From the NCBI RefSeq assembly GCF_900460245.1, contig NZ_UHIP01000001.1, forward strand, positions 1,302,001-1,366,000: 64,000 bases of DNA. The letters are read 5' to 3'. The stretch's first letter is position 1; each line of letters starts with the position of its first letter. Position numbers and translations under genes: made by a program. Of the stretch, positions 17,790 through 27,713 are shown in pieces. The stretch is from Vibrio fluvialis (GTDB lineage: Bacteria > Pseudomonadota > Gammaproteobacteria > Enterobacterales > Vibrionaceae). Below the pieces are notes generated by a model, which was not told the origin of the DNA, did not search any database, and saw nothing but the letters and a program-made list of their open reading frames with translations.

Positions 17790-20700
17790 ATGGACACTCG
17801 CACTCTGACCCCCTTTATGTTAGCTAACGTCACGCTTGTCATTGACCGCAATGGCCAATTCAGAGAGCAAGCCGCAGGCACCCCTTTGAGACCGGGAGAA
17901 GTGGTTGTACAGGTTAGTGATGATGCATCACCTCAGGTGACAGCGGAACTGGTCAATCCCGGTAACGCTGCACCAACTAATCTCGATGGTGAAATCGCAC
18001 AAATTTTGCAACAAATTCAACAAGGTGCTGACCCGACACAAAACCCTGAACTCGCCACTGCTGCCGGAGGACAAAATGGTTCAAGTCCTACAGCGACAGG
18101 AAGCATTGATCGTACGGGTGACGAAGTTTTGGCAGCCACCAATTTCGAAACTCAAGGTCTACAAGGCTTGGGTCTGTCGTCAACTCAAAGTTTAGCGTTG
18201 ACTGATTTTGTTGCAGAAATCGCGGTGGTAGATACGCCACCTGCATTTAATCCGAATGACCCAGAAAACGTAAATGGTCCACGCTACAGCTTCTCCTATG
18301 ATGAAAATCGTAGTGATGGCGATGTCATCGGCGTCGTGCAGGCAACTGATGCAGAGGGGGAGAGTGTTACTTACGCCATCACGACTAATGTATTTGATTC
18401 AAATGGCAACACACTGTTCGAAATTGATGAAGTCACTGGTGAAATTAGTTTGACCCCCGCTGGGGTCGTTGCGTTTTCGAATGATTTTGAGCAAGCCCCA
18501 AATGTACACGACATCATTGTTACGGCAACTGAGGTTGATGGTCTTGGAGTTCAGAATTCTACCAGCATTTTAGTTGAGCTGAGTGAGCTGAACCTGGATG
18601 AGTTTGGTCCGGTATTCGATCCGAATGACCCGGACAATGAAGACGGCCCACGTTATGTGTTCTCGTATGATGAGAACAGCAGCGATGAGTATGTGATTGG
18701 TACGGTGTCGGCCACCGATGGTGACGGCGAGGCGGTGACGTATTCCATCACCACCAACGTGTACAACGATGCTAATGAAGCCTTGTTTGAGATCGATGCA
18801 GTCAGCGGTGCCATCAGTCTGACGGCGGCGGGTGTCACCGCGTTCTCGAACGATTACGAAACCGCCCCCAATGTACACGATATTGTGGTGACGGCGACAG
18901 AAGTAGCGGGTCTGGGCGAGCAGAAATCAACGGACATCACCGTTGAACTGAGTGAGCTGAATCTGGATGAGTTTGGTCCGGTATTCGATCCGAATGACCC
19001 GGACAATCAAGACGGCCCACGTTATGTGTTCTCGTATGATGAGAACAGCAGCGATGAGTATGTGATTGGTACGGTGTCGGCCACCGATGGTGACGGCGAG
19101 GCGGTGACGTATTCCATCACCACCAACGTGTACAACGATGCCAATGAAGCCTTGTTTGAGATCGATGCAGTCAGCGGTGCAATCAGCTTGACGGCGGCGG
19201 GTGTCACCGCGTTCTCGAACGATTACGAAACCGCCCCCAATGTGCACGATATTGTGGTGACGGCGACAGAAGTAGCGGGTCTGGGCGAGCAGAAATCCAC
19301 GGACATCACCGTTGAACTGAGTGAGCTGAATCTGGATGAGTTTGGTCCGGTGTTCGACCCGAATGACCCGGACAACGAAGACGGCCCACGTTATGTGTTC
19401 TCGTATGATGAAAACAGCAGCGATGAGTATGTGATTGGTACGGTGTCGGCCACCGATGGTGACGGCGAGGCGGTGACGTATTCCATCACCACCAACGTGT
19501 ACAACGATGCCAATGAAGCCTTGTTTGAGATCGATGCAGTCAGCGGTGCCATCAGTCTGACGGCGGCGGGTGTCACCGCGTTCTCGAACGATTACGAAAC
19601 CGCGCCCAATGTGCACGATATTGTGGTGACCGCGACAGAAGTAGCGGGTCTGGGCGAGCAGAAATCCACGGATATCACCGTTGAGCTGAGTGAGCTGAAT
19701 CTGGATGAGTTTGGTCCGGTGTTCGACCCGAATGACCCGGACAACGAAGACGGCCCACGTTATGTGTTCTCGTATGATGAAAACAGCAGCGATGAGTATG
19801 TGATTGGTACGGTGTCGGCCACCGATGGTGACGGCGAGGCGGTGACGTATTCCATCACCACCAACGTGTACAACGATGCCAATGAAGCCTTGTTTGAGAT
19901 CGATGCAGTCAGCGGTGCCATCAGCTTGACGGCGGCAGGCGTCACCGCGTTCTCGAACGATTTTGAAGATACACCTAATGTGCATACCATTCAGGTTATG
20001 GCAACGGAAGTGGAAGGATTGGGCGAGCAGAAATCTACAGTGATCGATGTTCAGCTAAGTGAGCTTAATCTTGATGATAATGCCCCAATTTTTGACGACG
20101 AGTATATTTTTACTTACGAAGAAGATAGTGAAGAGTCTGATTTGATCGGCACAGTGTCAGCAACCGATGCTGACGGTGAAAACGTTACCTACAGCATTAA
20201 AACTAATGTGTATGACAGTAACAATAACCCACTGTTTTGGATCAACGCTACGACCGGGGCTATCTATCTGACCTCGTTTGGTGTACTGGCCTTTACCAAT
20301 GATTTTGAACAGGAATCCAATATTCATAATCTGGTCGTTACAGCGACGGAAGTGGATGGTTTGGGTGCAATGAAATCAACAGATGTGGATGTGGTACTCA
20401 AAGAGTTGAACGTTAACGAGCCTCCTGTCGCAGAAGATTTCACAGTGCTTTTAGGCAACAGCTCAGAAGTTACCATTGTATTTGACTCAGACGTAGAAGC
20501 GAATGACCACATCTCTGACGTCGACGATGATTTCACTGGCACGCAGTTGAACATTGTACTGACGTCTCTACCTGACAATGGAACACTTCTTTACACCGAT
20601 GAAAATGGAGTGACCCGAGAGCTGACTTCAGCGGATGTGTATGTTTCAGGGCAACTAGAAGACCCGGTTCTACTCAATCCTAACAACATCACTTATGTAC

Positions 20701-21689
20701 CTGAAGGTAACGAAGTGGTGATTGGTTCGACAGATGATGGCTCTTTGATCCCTGTCGATGATGATTACCAGTTCGTTCTTGATAACGGAAACACCATTTA
20801 CATCTCAGCGTTCAAAACATTGGGCAATGGTAGTGAAGTATCACAACAGGTGACCTTGATTGAAACGGTTCAACAAGGGACTGGTTTATCGGTCGCAACG
20901 GGTAATGGTATTAACAGCCAAGAAACGTTGCACGTCGACTTAAGTGAAAATCCACTCTACACCATCAGTTTTGGGGTGGATGGACTGAATACCAATCATG
21001 CTGCAACCGTGACTTACTATTTCGAAAACAGCGACCCAGTCACGATCTCTTATCAAGGAAATGGCGACTACTCGTACACTGCGTCGTCAGATGATCCGGT
21101 GATTGGCCTTGATTTTACCGCCTCCAACAATGACGGTTCATCGGGTGCCAACTATGTGGTGACTCATCTGTCTGGTACCGAAACGGTGGTTGATGATTCT
21201 ACCTTTACTTATCAGGCTGTGGACTCGGATGGTGAGTTCAGTAATGTTGCAACAGTTACGCTGGATGCGGACGACAGCACTCCGTCTTACCACGTTTTCT
21301 CGGCTGAAGCTGGTGACCCTGTGGTGAATGCGACAGTCGGTAATGACGTGTTGATAGGCGACTCTCAAGCAAATGTCTTTACCTGGCTCGATAGCGCACT
21401 CGATAACAGTACCGATGTGGTGAAAAACTTCGAGTTTAATACCGACAAACTTGATTTGTCTGCGGTGCTGGATTCTGGTGAAGACTTCAATACGTTGCTG
21501 AGCAAAATTGATGTGGTAGTGGGTGCTGAAGATGTCACATTGCAGGTTTCGCACGACAGCGGCGAAACGCAATCTATCGTGATTGACAATGGGGTAGACA
21601 TCTTTGGACTTACCAGTTCAAGTGGTTTAATGACGGACGACGTCGCACAGACATTACTCAGTCAGATTGTTAAAACAGAAACTGTCTAA
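17790..21689 (+). CDS. LapA/FrhA-type retained adhesin with cadherin-like repeats, type I secreted
   Basis: Giant cell-surface adhesin of 1,299 residues without a Sec signal peptide. Residues 1-~125 look like a LapA-type retention module that plugs the TolC-like pore; it contains the dialanine TAAG motif at residues 90-93, the expected site for a LapG-type periplasmic protease. Six cadherin-like units of about 123 residues follow (148-~880), units 2-5 almost identical, each with acidic Ca2+-binding motifs (DPNDPDN, SYDEN, SATDGDGE). Residues ~880-1180 are a unique region that could hold the ligand-binding part. The C-terminus has an RTX-like NDVLIGDSQANVF and a type I secretion signal of the VCA0849 class. 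It occupies the position of V. cholerae FrhA but is shorter. Regulation by c-di-GMP through LapD/LapG is inferred; neither gene is in the window. Confidence 0.88.
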   Translation: MDTRTLTPFMLANVTLVIDRNGQFREQAAGTPLRPGEVVVQVSDDASPQVTAELVNPGNAAPTNLDGEIAQILQQIQQGADPTQNPELATAAGGQNGSSPTATGSIDRTGDEVLAATNFETQGLQGLGLSSTQSLALTDFVAEIAVVDTPPAFNPNDPENVNGPRYSFSYDENRSDGDVIGVVQATDAEGESVTYAITTNVFDSNGNTLFEIDEVTGEISLTPAGVVAFSNDFEQAPNVHDIIVTATEVDGLGVQNSTSILVELSELNLDEFGPVFDPNDPDNEDGPRYVFSYDENSSDEYVIGTVSATDGDGEAVTYSITTNVYNDANEALFEIDAVSGAISLTAAGVTAFSNDYETAPNVHDIVVTATEVAGLGEQKSTDITVELSELNLDEFGPVFDPNDPDNQDGPRYVFSYDENSSDEYVIGTVSATDGDGEAVTYSITTNVYNDANEALFEIDAVSGAISLTAAGVTAFSNDYETAPNVHDIVVTATEVAGLGEQKSTDITVELSELNLDEFGPVFDPNDPDNEDGPRYVFSYDENSSDEYVIGTVSATDGDGEAVTYSITTNVYNDANEALFEIDAVSGAISLTAAGVTAFSNDYETAPNVHDIVVTATEVAGLGEQKSTDITVELSELNLDEFGPVFDPNDPDNEDGPRYVFSYDENSSDEYVIGTVSATDGDGEAVTYSITTNVYNDANEALFEIDAVSGAISLTAAGVTAFSNDFEDTPNVHTIQVMATEVEGLGEQKSTVIDVQLSELNLDDNAPIFDDEYIFTYEEDSEESDLIGTVSATDADGENVTYSIKTNVYDSNNNPLFWINATTGAIYLTSFGVLAFTNDFEQESNIHNLVVTATEVDGLGAMKSTDVDVVLKELNVNEPPVAEDFTVLLGNSSEVTIVFDSDVEANDHISDVDDDFTGTQLNIVLTSLPDNGTLLYTDENGVTRELTSADVYVSGQLEDPVLLNPNNITYVPEGNEVVIGSTDDGSLIPVDDDYQFVLDNGNTIYISAFKTLGNGSEVSQQVTLIETVQQGTGLSVATGNGINSQETLHVDLSENPLYTISFGVDGLNTNHAATVTYYFENSDPVTISYQGNGDYSYTASSDDPVIGLDFTASNNDGSSGANYVVTHLSGTETVVDDSTFTYQAVDSDGEFSNVATVTLDADDSTPSYHVFSAEAGDPVVNATVGNDVLIGDSQANVFTWLDSALDNSTDVVKNFEFNTDKLDLSAVLDSGEDFNTLLSKIDVVVGAEDVTLQVSHDSGETQSIVIDNGVDIFGLTSSSGLMTDDVAQTLLSQIVKTETV
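18231..20429 (+). repeat. Six tandem 369-bp cadherin-like coding repeats
   Basis: Units start near 18231, 18600, 18969, 19338, 19707 and 20076, a constant 369-bp (123-codon) period; the last unit is slightly shorter. The four central units differ at only a few positions in the DNA, mainly synonymous changes and one GAA/CAA change (Glu to Gln in the third unit). The outer two are clearly diverged. Such identity points to recent expansion or gene conversion and predicts copy-number change between strains and assembly collapse in short-read data. Confidence 0.95.
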
Positions 21690-21704
21690 ATGTGTTATAA
21701 AACC

Positions 21705-21735
21705 AAGCCCTTATCCTAGTGATGAGGGCTTTTTC
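21705..21735 (+). terminator. Terminator of the adhesin gene
   Basis: AAGCCCT/AGGGCTT stem with inner TATC/GATG pairing, then TTTTT, 16 bases after the stop codon. Confidence 0.85.
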
Positions 21736-21838
21736 TGGTCTCTATTTTATAACTTTCTGAATAATAGATAATTGTGATATTTTCTGTTGATTTAGTTGTT
21801 ATTTATCGATGAAAAATGATTGCGGATAAGGCCAATTT

Positions 21839-22021
21839 TGTGTTAAGTTCCGCACCAATCTCGGACAGTGCTTCCGGGGGATACGCGTAGTGACCATTCA
21901 GGCTGATTGGGACATTACGTAGGGTAGGTATCAGTAAGTCCTTTTACTGATAGACGGGATACTCTTGCTGTGGGAACAGCATGTGAATGGGATACCCAAC
22001 ATTGAACTCACTTAACTTACA
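21839..22021 (+). ncRNA. Structured leader RNA, candidate DABA-DC-AT motif
   Basis: A closed RNA fold is visible. The outer helix pairs TGTGTTAAGT (21839-21848) with ACTTAAC plus ACA (22010-22021, two-base bulge). Inside are CGTAGTG/CATTACG (21886-21892 with 21913-21919, one G-U pair), a perfect 9-bp hairpin TATCAGTAA/TTACTGATA (21929-21937 with 21944-21952), GCTGT-GGGA-ACAGC (21967-21980), and GGGTA/TACCC (21922-21926 with 21993-21997). It lies about 220 nt before a diaminobutyrate aminotransferase/decarboxylase gene. The DABA-DC-AT RNA motif is a computationally predicted Vibrio cis-regulatory RNA upstream of exactly these genes. The match rests on position and fold, not on alignment to the published model. 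The ligand is unknown. Confidence 0.7.
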
Positions 22022-22241
22022 CACATTAATCAGCTTTGTACTTCCTCTATGCCCTGTTCGACAGGACAGCAGCATAACCGAACCTTGATTCCTGTTTTTA
22101 GTGATTTGTCATCAAGCTGATGGCCTACAGTATTTCCGAATTTGTCTGCGGACTCAGTCGGAACGTTTTGCTATTTGTCATTTCTCAAAACAACTTACTG
22201 CCGGGAAATGAACAGAGTTTTAACCATTCAAGGGGACGAAG
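22022..22241 (+). promoter_or_regulatory. Remainder of the diaminobutyrate gene leader with two further hairpins
   Basis: A bulged hairpin occurs at 22048-22076 (TATGC + CCTGT, loop TCG, ACAGG, six-base bulge, GCATA). A second stem TTCCGA/TCGGAA at 22134-22163 encloses GTC-TGCG-GAC and is followed by CGTTTTGCTATTT, which could be a weak conditional terminator. The ribosome site AAGGGGACGA precedes the ATG at 22242. This part may be the expression platform for the structured RNA upstream; that is inference. Confidence 0.5.
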
Positions 22242-25127
22242 ATGAGTACAGCCTTTGAAGTCGATAACACTATCGCAACTATGTTTTCCAACCAAGTACC
22301 AGTTTTAGAAGGTACTTATGACCTTACTCCAGATGAAATTCTCCTTGAACAAGCTGAGCATGAATCTGAAGTACGTTCATACCCACGCCGTTTACCTATC
22401 GCCATCAAACAAGCTTTTGGCTGTTTGGTAGAAGATACTCGTGGCCAGATCTTTCTGGACTGTCTTGCGGGTGCAGGTACCCTGGCGCTTGGTTATAACC
22501 ACCCAGAAATCAACCAGGCTCTGAAAGAGCAACTGGATTCAGGTCTGCCTTACCAAACGCTGGATATTGCGACTAAAGCAAAAACCAACTTTATCAAAGC
22601 CGTTAAAGCATTCCTGCCTGAAGAGCTGGGTAATAACTGTGTGATTCAGTTCTGTGGTCCATCTGGTGCAGACGCCGTTGAAGCGGCAATCAAACTGGCT
22701 AAACAAACCACTGGCCGCAACACCATGTTTGCGTTCCGCGGTGCATACCACGGCATGACCAACGGTACTATGGGTATGATGGGTAACCTGAATACTAAAG
22801 CACGTCGTACCGGTCTGATGTCTGACGTTCACTTCATGCCATTCCCGTACAACCTGCGTTGTCCGTTTGGTCTGGGTGGCGATGAAGGCGCGAAAGCGAG
22901 CATCCGTTACATCGAGCGTCTGCTGAACGACGACGAAGCGGGCATCATGAAGCCAGCTGCGATCATCGTCGAGCCAGTACAAGGCGAGGGCGGTGTAATT
23001 CCTGCTCCAGCATTCTTCTTGCGTGAACTTCGCCGCATCTGTGACGAGCACGGCATCCTGCTGATTTTCGATGAAATCCAGTGTGGTGTGGGTAAATCTG
23101 GCTACAACTTTGCATTTGAAGAAGCGGGTATCGTTCCTGATGTACTGTGTCTGTCAAAAGCAATCGGTGGCGGTCTGCCAATGTCACTGCTGGTGATCAA
23201 CAAGCAGCACGACACATGGCGTCCAGGTGAGCACACAGGTACATTCCGTGGTAACCAGCTGGCAATGGTATCGGGTGCTAAAGCACTGGAAATCATTGAG
23301 CGTGATAACCTGGTTGAACAGGCAAATATTAAAGGCCAATACCTACGTATGGGTCTGGAAAAAATTCAAAGCCGCGTAAACTGTGTTGCAGAAGTACGTG
23401 GTAAAGGCTTGATGCTGGGTCTGGAAATTAAAGATCCAAGCGGCGAGTTGAACAAATTTGGTGAGCCAAAAGCGGCACCTCAACTGACTCTGGGCATTCA
23501 GCGTGCAGCGCTGGAGCGCGGTCTGATGGTTGAGAAAGGTGGCCGTGAAGGTTCTGTGATTCGTTTCCTTCCACCGCTGATCATCTCATTTGAGCAGATC
23601 GACTTTGCCCTGCGCACACTGGAAGAAGCGATTCTTGCCGCTGGTGGCGGTCAGAAAGATCCGGAGCAAGCAAACCAAGAGTGGAAAAAACACTTCATTC
23701 ACACCGGTCACATGGGCAGCCAAGAGTTCTCACAAGTGATGAACCACACCACTGCTGCGATGAAAGCCGTGTTTGAAGAAGTGAATGCGCCATATTCAGG
23801 TATCGACCCTAAAGCGCTGGAAGAAGCGATTTATGCTGTTGATCTGGATAACAAGAACGCATCTCTGAAAGACGTGATTTCTGAAACTGCGGAACTGGTT
23901 GCGAAGAACTCAATCATCGTTCAGCACCCAGACTGTATCGCGCACCTGCACACGCCACCGCTGATGCCTTCCGTTGTAGCGGAAGCGATCATCGCATCTC
24001 TGAACCAATCAATGGATTCATGGGATCAGTCTTCTGCAGCAACGTTTGTTGAGCAGAAAGTGATTGACTGGATGTGTGAGAAATACGAACTGGGCGCGCA
24101 AGCGGACGGTATCTTCACCAGTGGTGGTACTCAGAGCAACCAAATGGGTCTGATGCTGGCACGTGACTGGATTGCAGACAAGCTGAGCGGTCACTCGATT
24201 CAGAAATTGGGTCTGCCAGAGTACGCGGACAAACTGCGTATTGTGTGCTCGAAGAAATCTCACTTCACTGTTCAGAAGTCTGCTTCTTGGATGGGGCTGG
24301 GTGAGAAAGCGATCCTGGCGGTTGACGCTCTGCCTAACGGTACAATGGATGTGACTAAGCTGGAAGCTGTCGTTGAACAAGCGAAAGCGGAAGGTCTGAT
24401 CCCATTTGCTATCGTCGGTACTGCAGGTACAACGGACCACGGTGCAATCGACGACTTGGTGACCATCGCGGATGTTGCTGATAAGCACGAGATGTGGATG
24501 CACGTTGATAGTGCTTACGGTGGCGCACTGATTCTGAGCAGCCATAAAGATCGTCTGAGCGGTATCGAACGTGCTCAGTCAGTCAGCGTTGACTTCCATA
24601 AGCTGTTCTTCCAAACCATCAGTTGTGGCGCACTGCTGCTGAAAGATAAGAGCAACTTCAAGTTCCTGCTGCACCATGCAGATTACTTGAACCGTGAGCA
24701 TGACACTCTGCCAAACCTGGTTGATAAGTCTATCTCAACAACAAAACGCTTTGACGCTCTGAAAGTGTTTATGACCATGCAAAACGTGGGTCCTAAACAA
24801 ATGGGCGCAATGTACGATCACTTGCTGGAGCAAACTCAACAAGTGGCCGAATTGGTTCGTCAGCATAAAGCCTTCGAGCTTTTGGCTGAACCATCTCTGT
24901 CTACCGTGTTATTCCGCGCGGTAAACAACCAGGCGTCTGATATGGATGAACTGAATAAAGTCGTTCGTATGCAAGCTCTGGTACGTGGTGTCGCAGTACT
25001 TGGCGAAACCATTGTGGATGGCAAAACTGCCTTGAAATTCACAATCTTGAACCCATGCTTGAAGATTTCGGACTTCGAATCTCTACTGGCTAAAATTGAA
25101 ACTCTAGCGGAAGAGCTAGCGAAATAA
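22242..25127 (+). CDS. Fused L-2,4-diaminobutyrate aminotransferase / decarboxylase
   Basis: Bifunctional PLP enzyme of 961 residues for the first steps of norspermidine synthesis. The N-terminal half (~1-470) is a class III aminotransferase that converts aspartate semialdehyde and glutamate to L-2,4-diaminobutyrate; its PLP lysine is K306 in LSKAIGGG, with the aspartate in IFDEIQCG. The C-terminal half (~500-961) is a group II decarboxylase yielding 1,3-diaminopropane; its PLP lysine is K787 in DFHKLFF, with TSGGTQSN and HVDSAYGG typical of the family. In many bacteria dat and ddc are separate genes; fusion is usual in Vibrio. The carboxynorspermidine dehydrogenase gene follows after 15 bp. 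Confidence 0.95.
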   Translation: MSTAFEVDNTIATMFSNQVPVLEGTYDLTPDEILLEQAEHESEVRSYPRRLPIAIKQAFGCLVEDTRGQIFLDCLAGAGTLALGYNHPEINQALKEQLDSGLPYQTLDIATKAKTNFIKAVKAFLPEELGNNCVIQFCGPSGADAVEAAIKLAKQTTGRNTMFAFRGAYHGMTNGTMGMMGNLNTKARRTGLMSDVHFMPFPYNLRCPFGLGGDEGAKASIRYIERLLNDDEAGIMKPAAIIVEPVQGEGGVIPAPAFFLRELRRICDEHGILLIFDEIQCGVGKSGYNFAFEEAGIVPDVLCLSKAIGGGLPMSLLVINKQHDTWRPGEHTGTFRGNQLAMVSGAKALEIIERDNLVEQANIKGQYLRMGLEKIQSRVNCVAEVRGKGLMLGLEIKDPSGELNKFGEPKAAPQLTLGIQRAALERGLMVEKGGREGSVIRFLPPLIISFEQIDFALRTLEEAILAAGGGQKDPEQANQEWKKHFIHTGHMGSQEFSQVMNHTTAAMKAVFEEVNAPYSGIDPKALEEAIYAVDLDNKNASLKDVISETAELVAKNSIIVQHPDCIAHLHTPPLMPSVVAEAIIASLNQSMDSWDQSSAATFVEQKVIDWMCEKYELGAQADGIFTSGGTQSNQMGLMLARDWIADKLSGHSIQKLGLPEYADKLRIVCSKKSHFTVQKSASWMGLGEKAILAVDALPNGTMDVTKLEAVVEQAKAEGLIPFAIVGTAGTTDHGAIDDLVTIADVADKHEMWMHVDSAYGGALILSSHKDRLSGIERAQSVSVDFHKLFFQTISCGALLLKDKSNFKFLLHHADYLNREHDTLPNLVDKSISTTKRFDALKVFMTMQNVGPKQMGAMYDHLLEQTQQVAELVRQHKAFELLAEPSLSTVLFRAVNNQASDMDELNKVVRMQALVRGVAVLGETIVDGKTALKFTILNPCLKISDFESLLAKIETLAEELAK

Positions 25128-25142
25128 AGGTAAACGGATACT

Positions 25143-26387
25143 ATGTCAATTCTACAGATTGGGGCGGGCGGCGTTGGCTGGGTGGTCGCACATAAAGCGG
25201 CACAGAACAACGACGCGCTGGGTGATATTACCATTGCTTCCCGTTCAATTGGGAAGTGTGAGAAGATCATTGAATCAATCAAGGGCAAACAAAACCTGAA
25301 AGATTCTACTAAGAAGCTAGAAGCTCGTGCAGTAAATGCTGACGATGTAGACGCACTAGTAGCGTTAATCGAAGAGGTTCAGCCTGATCTTGTGATCAAC
25401 GCTGGACCACCTTGGGTCAACGTGCCAATTATGGAAGCCTGTTACCGTGCAAAAGTGTCCTATCTGGACACTTCTGTTGCGGTGGACCTGTGTTCTGAAG
25501 GTCAACTGGTTCCTGAAGCATACGACCCACAGTGGGCGTTCCGCGAAAAGTTCAAACAAGCTGGTATCACCGGTATTCTGGGTGCAGGTTTTGATCCGGG
25601 TGTGGTGAGCGTGTTTGCAGCGTATGCTGCAAAACACCTGTTTGATGAGATTGAGTCTATCGATGTGATGGATATCAACGCGGGCGACCATGGCAAGAAA
25701 TTCGCCACTAACTTCGATCCTGAAACCAACATGTTGGAAATTCAGGGCGACTCTTTCTTCTGGGAAGAGGGCGAATGGAAGCGTGTACCATGCCACACTC
25801 GTATGATGGAATTTGATTTTCCTAAATGTGGTCCTTTCAAAGTGTACTCAATGGCACACGATGAAGTGCGTTCACTGAAGGAATTTATTCCTGCAAAGCG
25901 TATTGAGTTCTGGATGGGCTTCGGTGACCGTTACCTGAACTACTTCAACTGCATGCGTGACATCGGTCTGTTAAGTCCGGATCCGATTGCGCTTCAGGAT
26001 GGTACAGTGGTACACCCACTGCACGTTCTGAAGGCGCTACTGCCGGATCCAACATCTCTGGCTCCAGGGTATACTGGTCTGACTTGTATCGGTACCTGGG
26101 TTCAGGGCAAGAAAAACGGCGAACAGCGTAGTGTATTTATTTACAACAACGCTGATCACGAAGTCGCTTATAAAGATGTTGAGCATCAGGCGATTGCTTA
26201 CACCACGGGTGTGCCGGCAATCACTGCTGCGCTTCAGTTCTTCCGCGGCGAATGGGCAGAGGCTGGCGTGTTTAACATGGAGCAGCTGAACCCGGACCCA
26301 TTCCTGGAAACCATGCCGTCCATCGGTCTGGACTGGGAAGTTCAGGAATTGCAGCCTGGCAAACCGGTTATCAACATTCTTAATTAA
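25143..26387 (+). CDS. Carboxynorspermidine dehydrogenase (saccharopine dehydrogenase family)
   Basis: NADPH-dependent cytoplasmic enzyme of 414 residues that condenses aspartate semialdehyde with 1,3-diaminopropane to carboxynorspermidine (or with putrescine to carboxyspermidine). The N-terminal Rossmann motif is LQIGAGGVGWVVAHKA; the motif NAGPPWVNVPIMEACYRA and LGAGFDPGVVSVFAAYA are typical of the branch. It lies between the enzyme that makes its diamine substrate and the decarboxylase that consumes its product. AAAGGTAAACGG provides the ribosome site before ATG 25143. Confidence 0.93.
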   Translation: MSILQIGAGGVGWVVAHKAAQNNDALGDITIASRSIGKCEKIIESIKGKQNLKDSTKKLEARAVNADDVDALVALIEEVQPDLVINAGPPWVNVPIMEACYRAKVSYLDTSVAVDLCSEGQLVPEAYDPQWAFREKFKQAGITGILGAGFDPGVVSVFAAYAAKHLFDEIESIDVMDINAGDHGKKFATNFDPETNMLEIQGDSFFWEEGEWKRVPCHTRMMEFDFPKCGPFKVYSMAHDEVRSLKEFIPAKRIEFWMGFGDRYLNYFNCMRDIGLLSPDPIALQDGTVVHPLHVLKALLPDPTSLAPGYTGLTCIGTWVQGKKNGEQRSVFIYNNADHEVAYKDVEHQAIAYTTGVPAITAALQFFRGEWAEAGVFNMEQLNPDPFLETMPSIGLDWEVQELQPGKPVINILN

Positions 26388-26433
26388 TCAAAGCGACTAA
26401 AAGGTATGCCACCTTTTGGTTCAAGATGAGACA

Positions 26434-26463
26434 AACAGCCGTCATTCGTGATGGCTGTTTTTT
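26434..26463 (+). terminator. Terminator or attenuator between the dehydrogenase gene and nspC
   Basis: AACAGCCGTCA/TGATGGCTGTT stem (one G-U pair) with a TTCG loop and six T. It lies 58 bp before nspC, so it probably lowers nspC expression or marks a separate promoter between 26464 and 26520. Confidence 0.85.
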
Positions 26464-26517
26464 CCATTTAAAGATTCAGAAACTGTTGCCACTGTTTGGC
26501 AGCATTCAGGAACCTAA

Positions 26518-27654
<1,137 letters not shown>

Positions 27655-27673
27655 TCGATTGCTGATGAATAGA

Positions 27674-27701
27674 AAAATCCACCGCTAGCGGTGGATTTTT
27701 T
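27674..27701 (+). terminator. Terminator after nspC
   Basis: AAAATCCACCGC/GCGGTGGATTTT near-perfect palindrome followed by T; it could also end the convergent chemoreceptor transcript. Confidence 0.88.
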
Positions 27702-27713
27702 GTTTGTGCGGAT

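Noticed and set aside
18927..19985. Long antisense open frame (352 codons) across the adhesin repeats
   Set aside because: It repeats with the same 369-bp period as the sense repeats, lacks a ribosome site and is a by-product of codon use in the duplicated units.
18231..20429. CRISPR-like array
   Set aside because: Repeats are 369 bp, contiguous and in frame within a coding region, with no spacers or cas genes.
21690..21838. c-di-GMP riboswitch near the adhesin or norspermidine operon
   Set aside because: None of the conserved GEMM segments is present in either leader.
21839..22021. CsrB-like regulatory RNA, because GGGA recurs in the leader
   Set aside because: The preceding bases do not fit ANGGA, the motifs are few, and the long closing helix with a downstream diaminobutyrate gene fits a cis-acting leader better.
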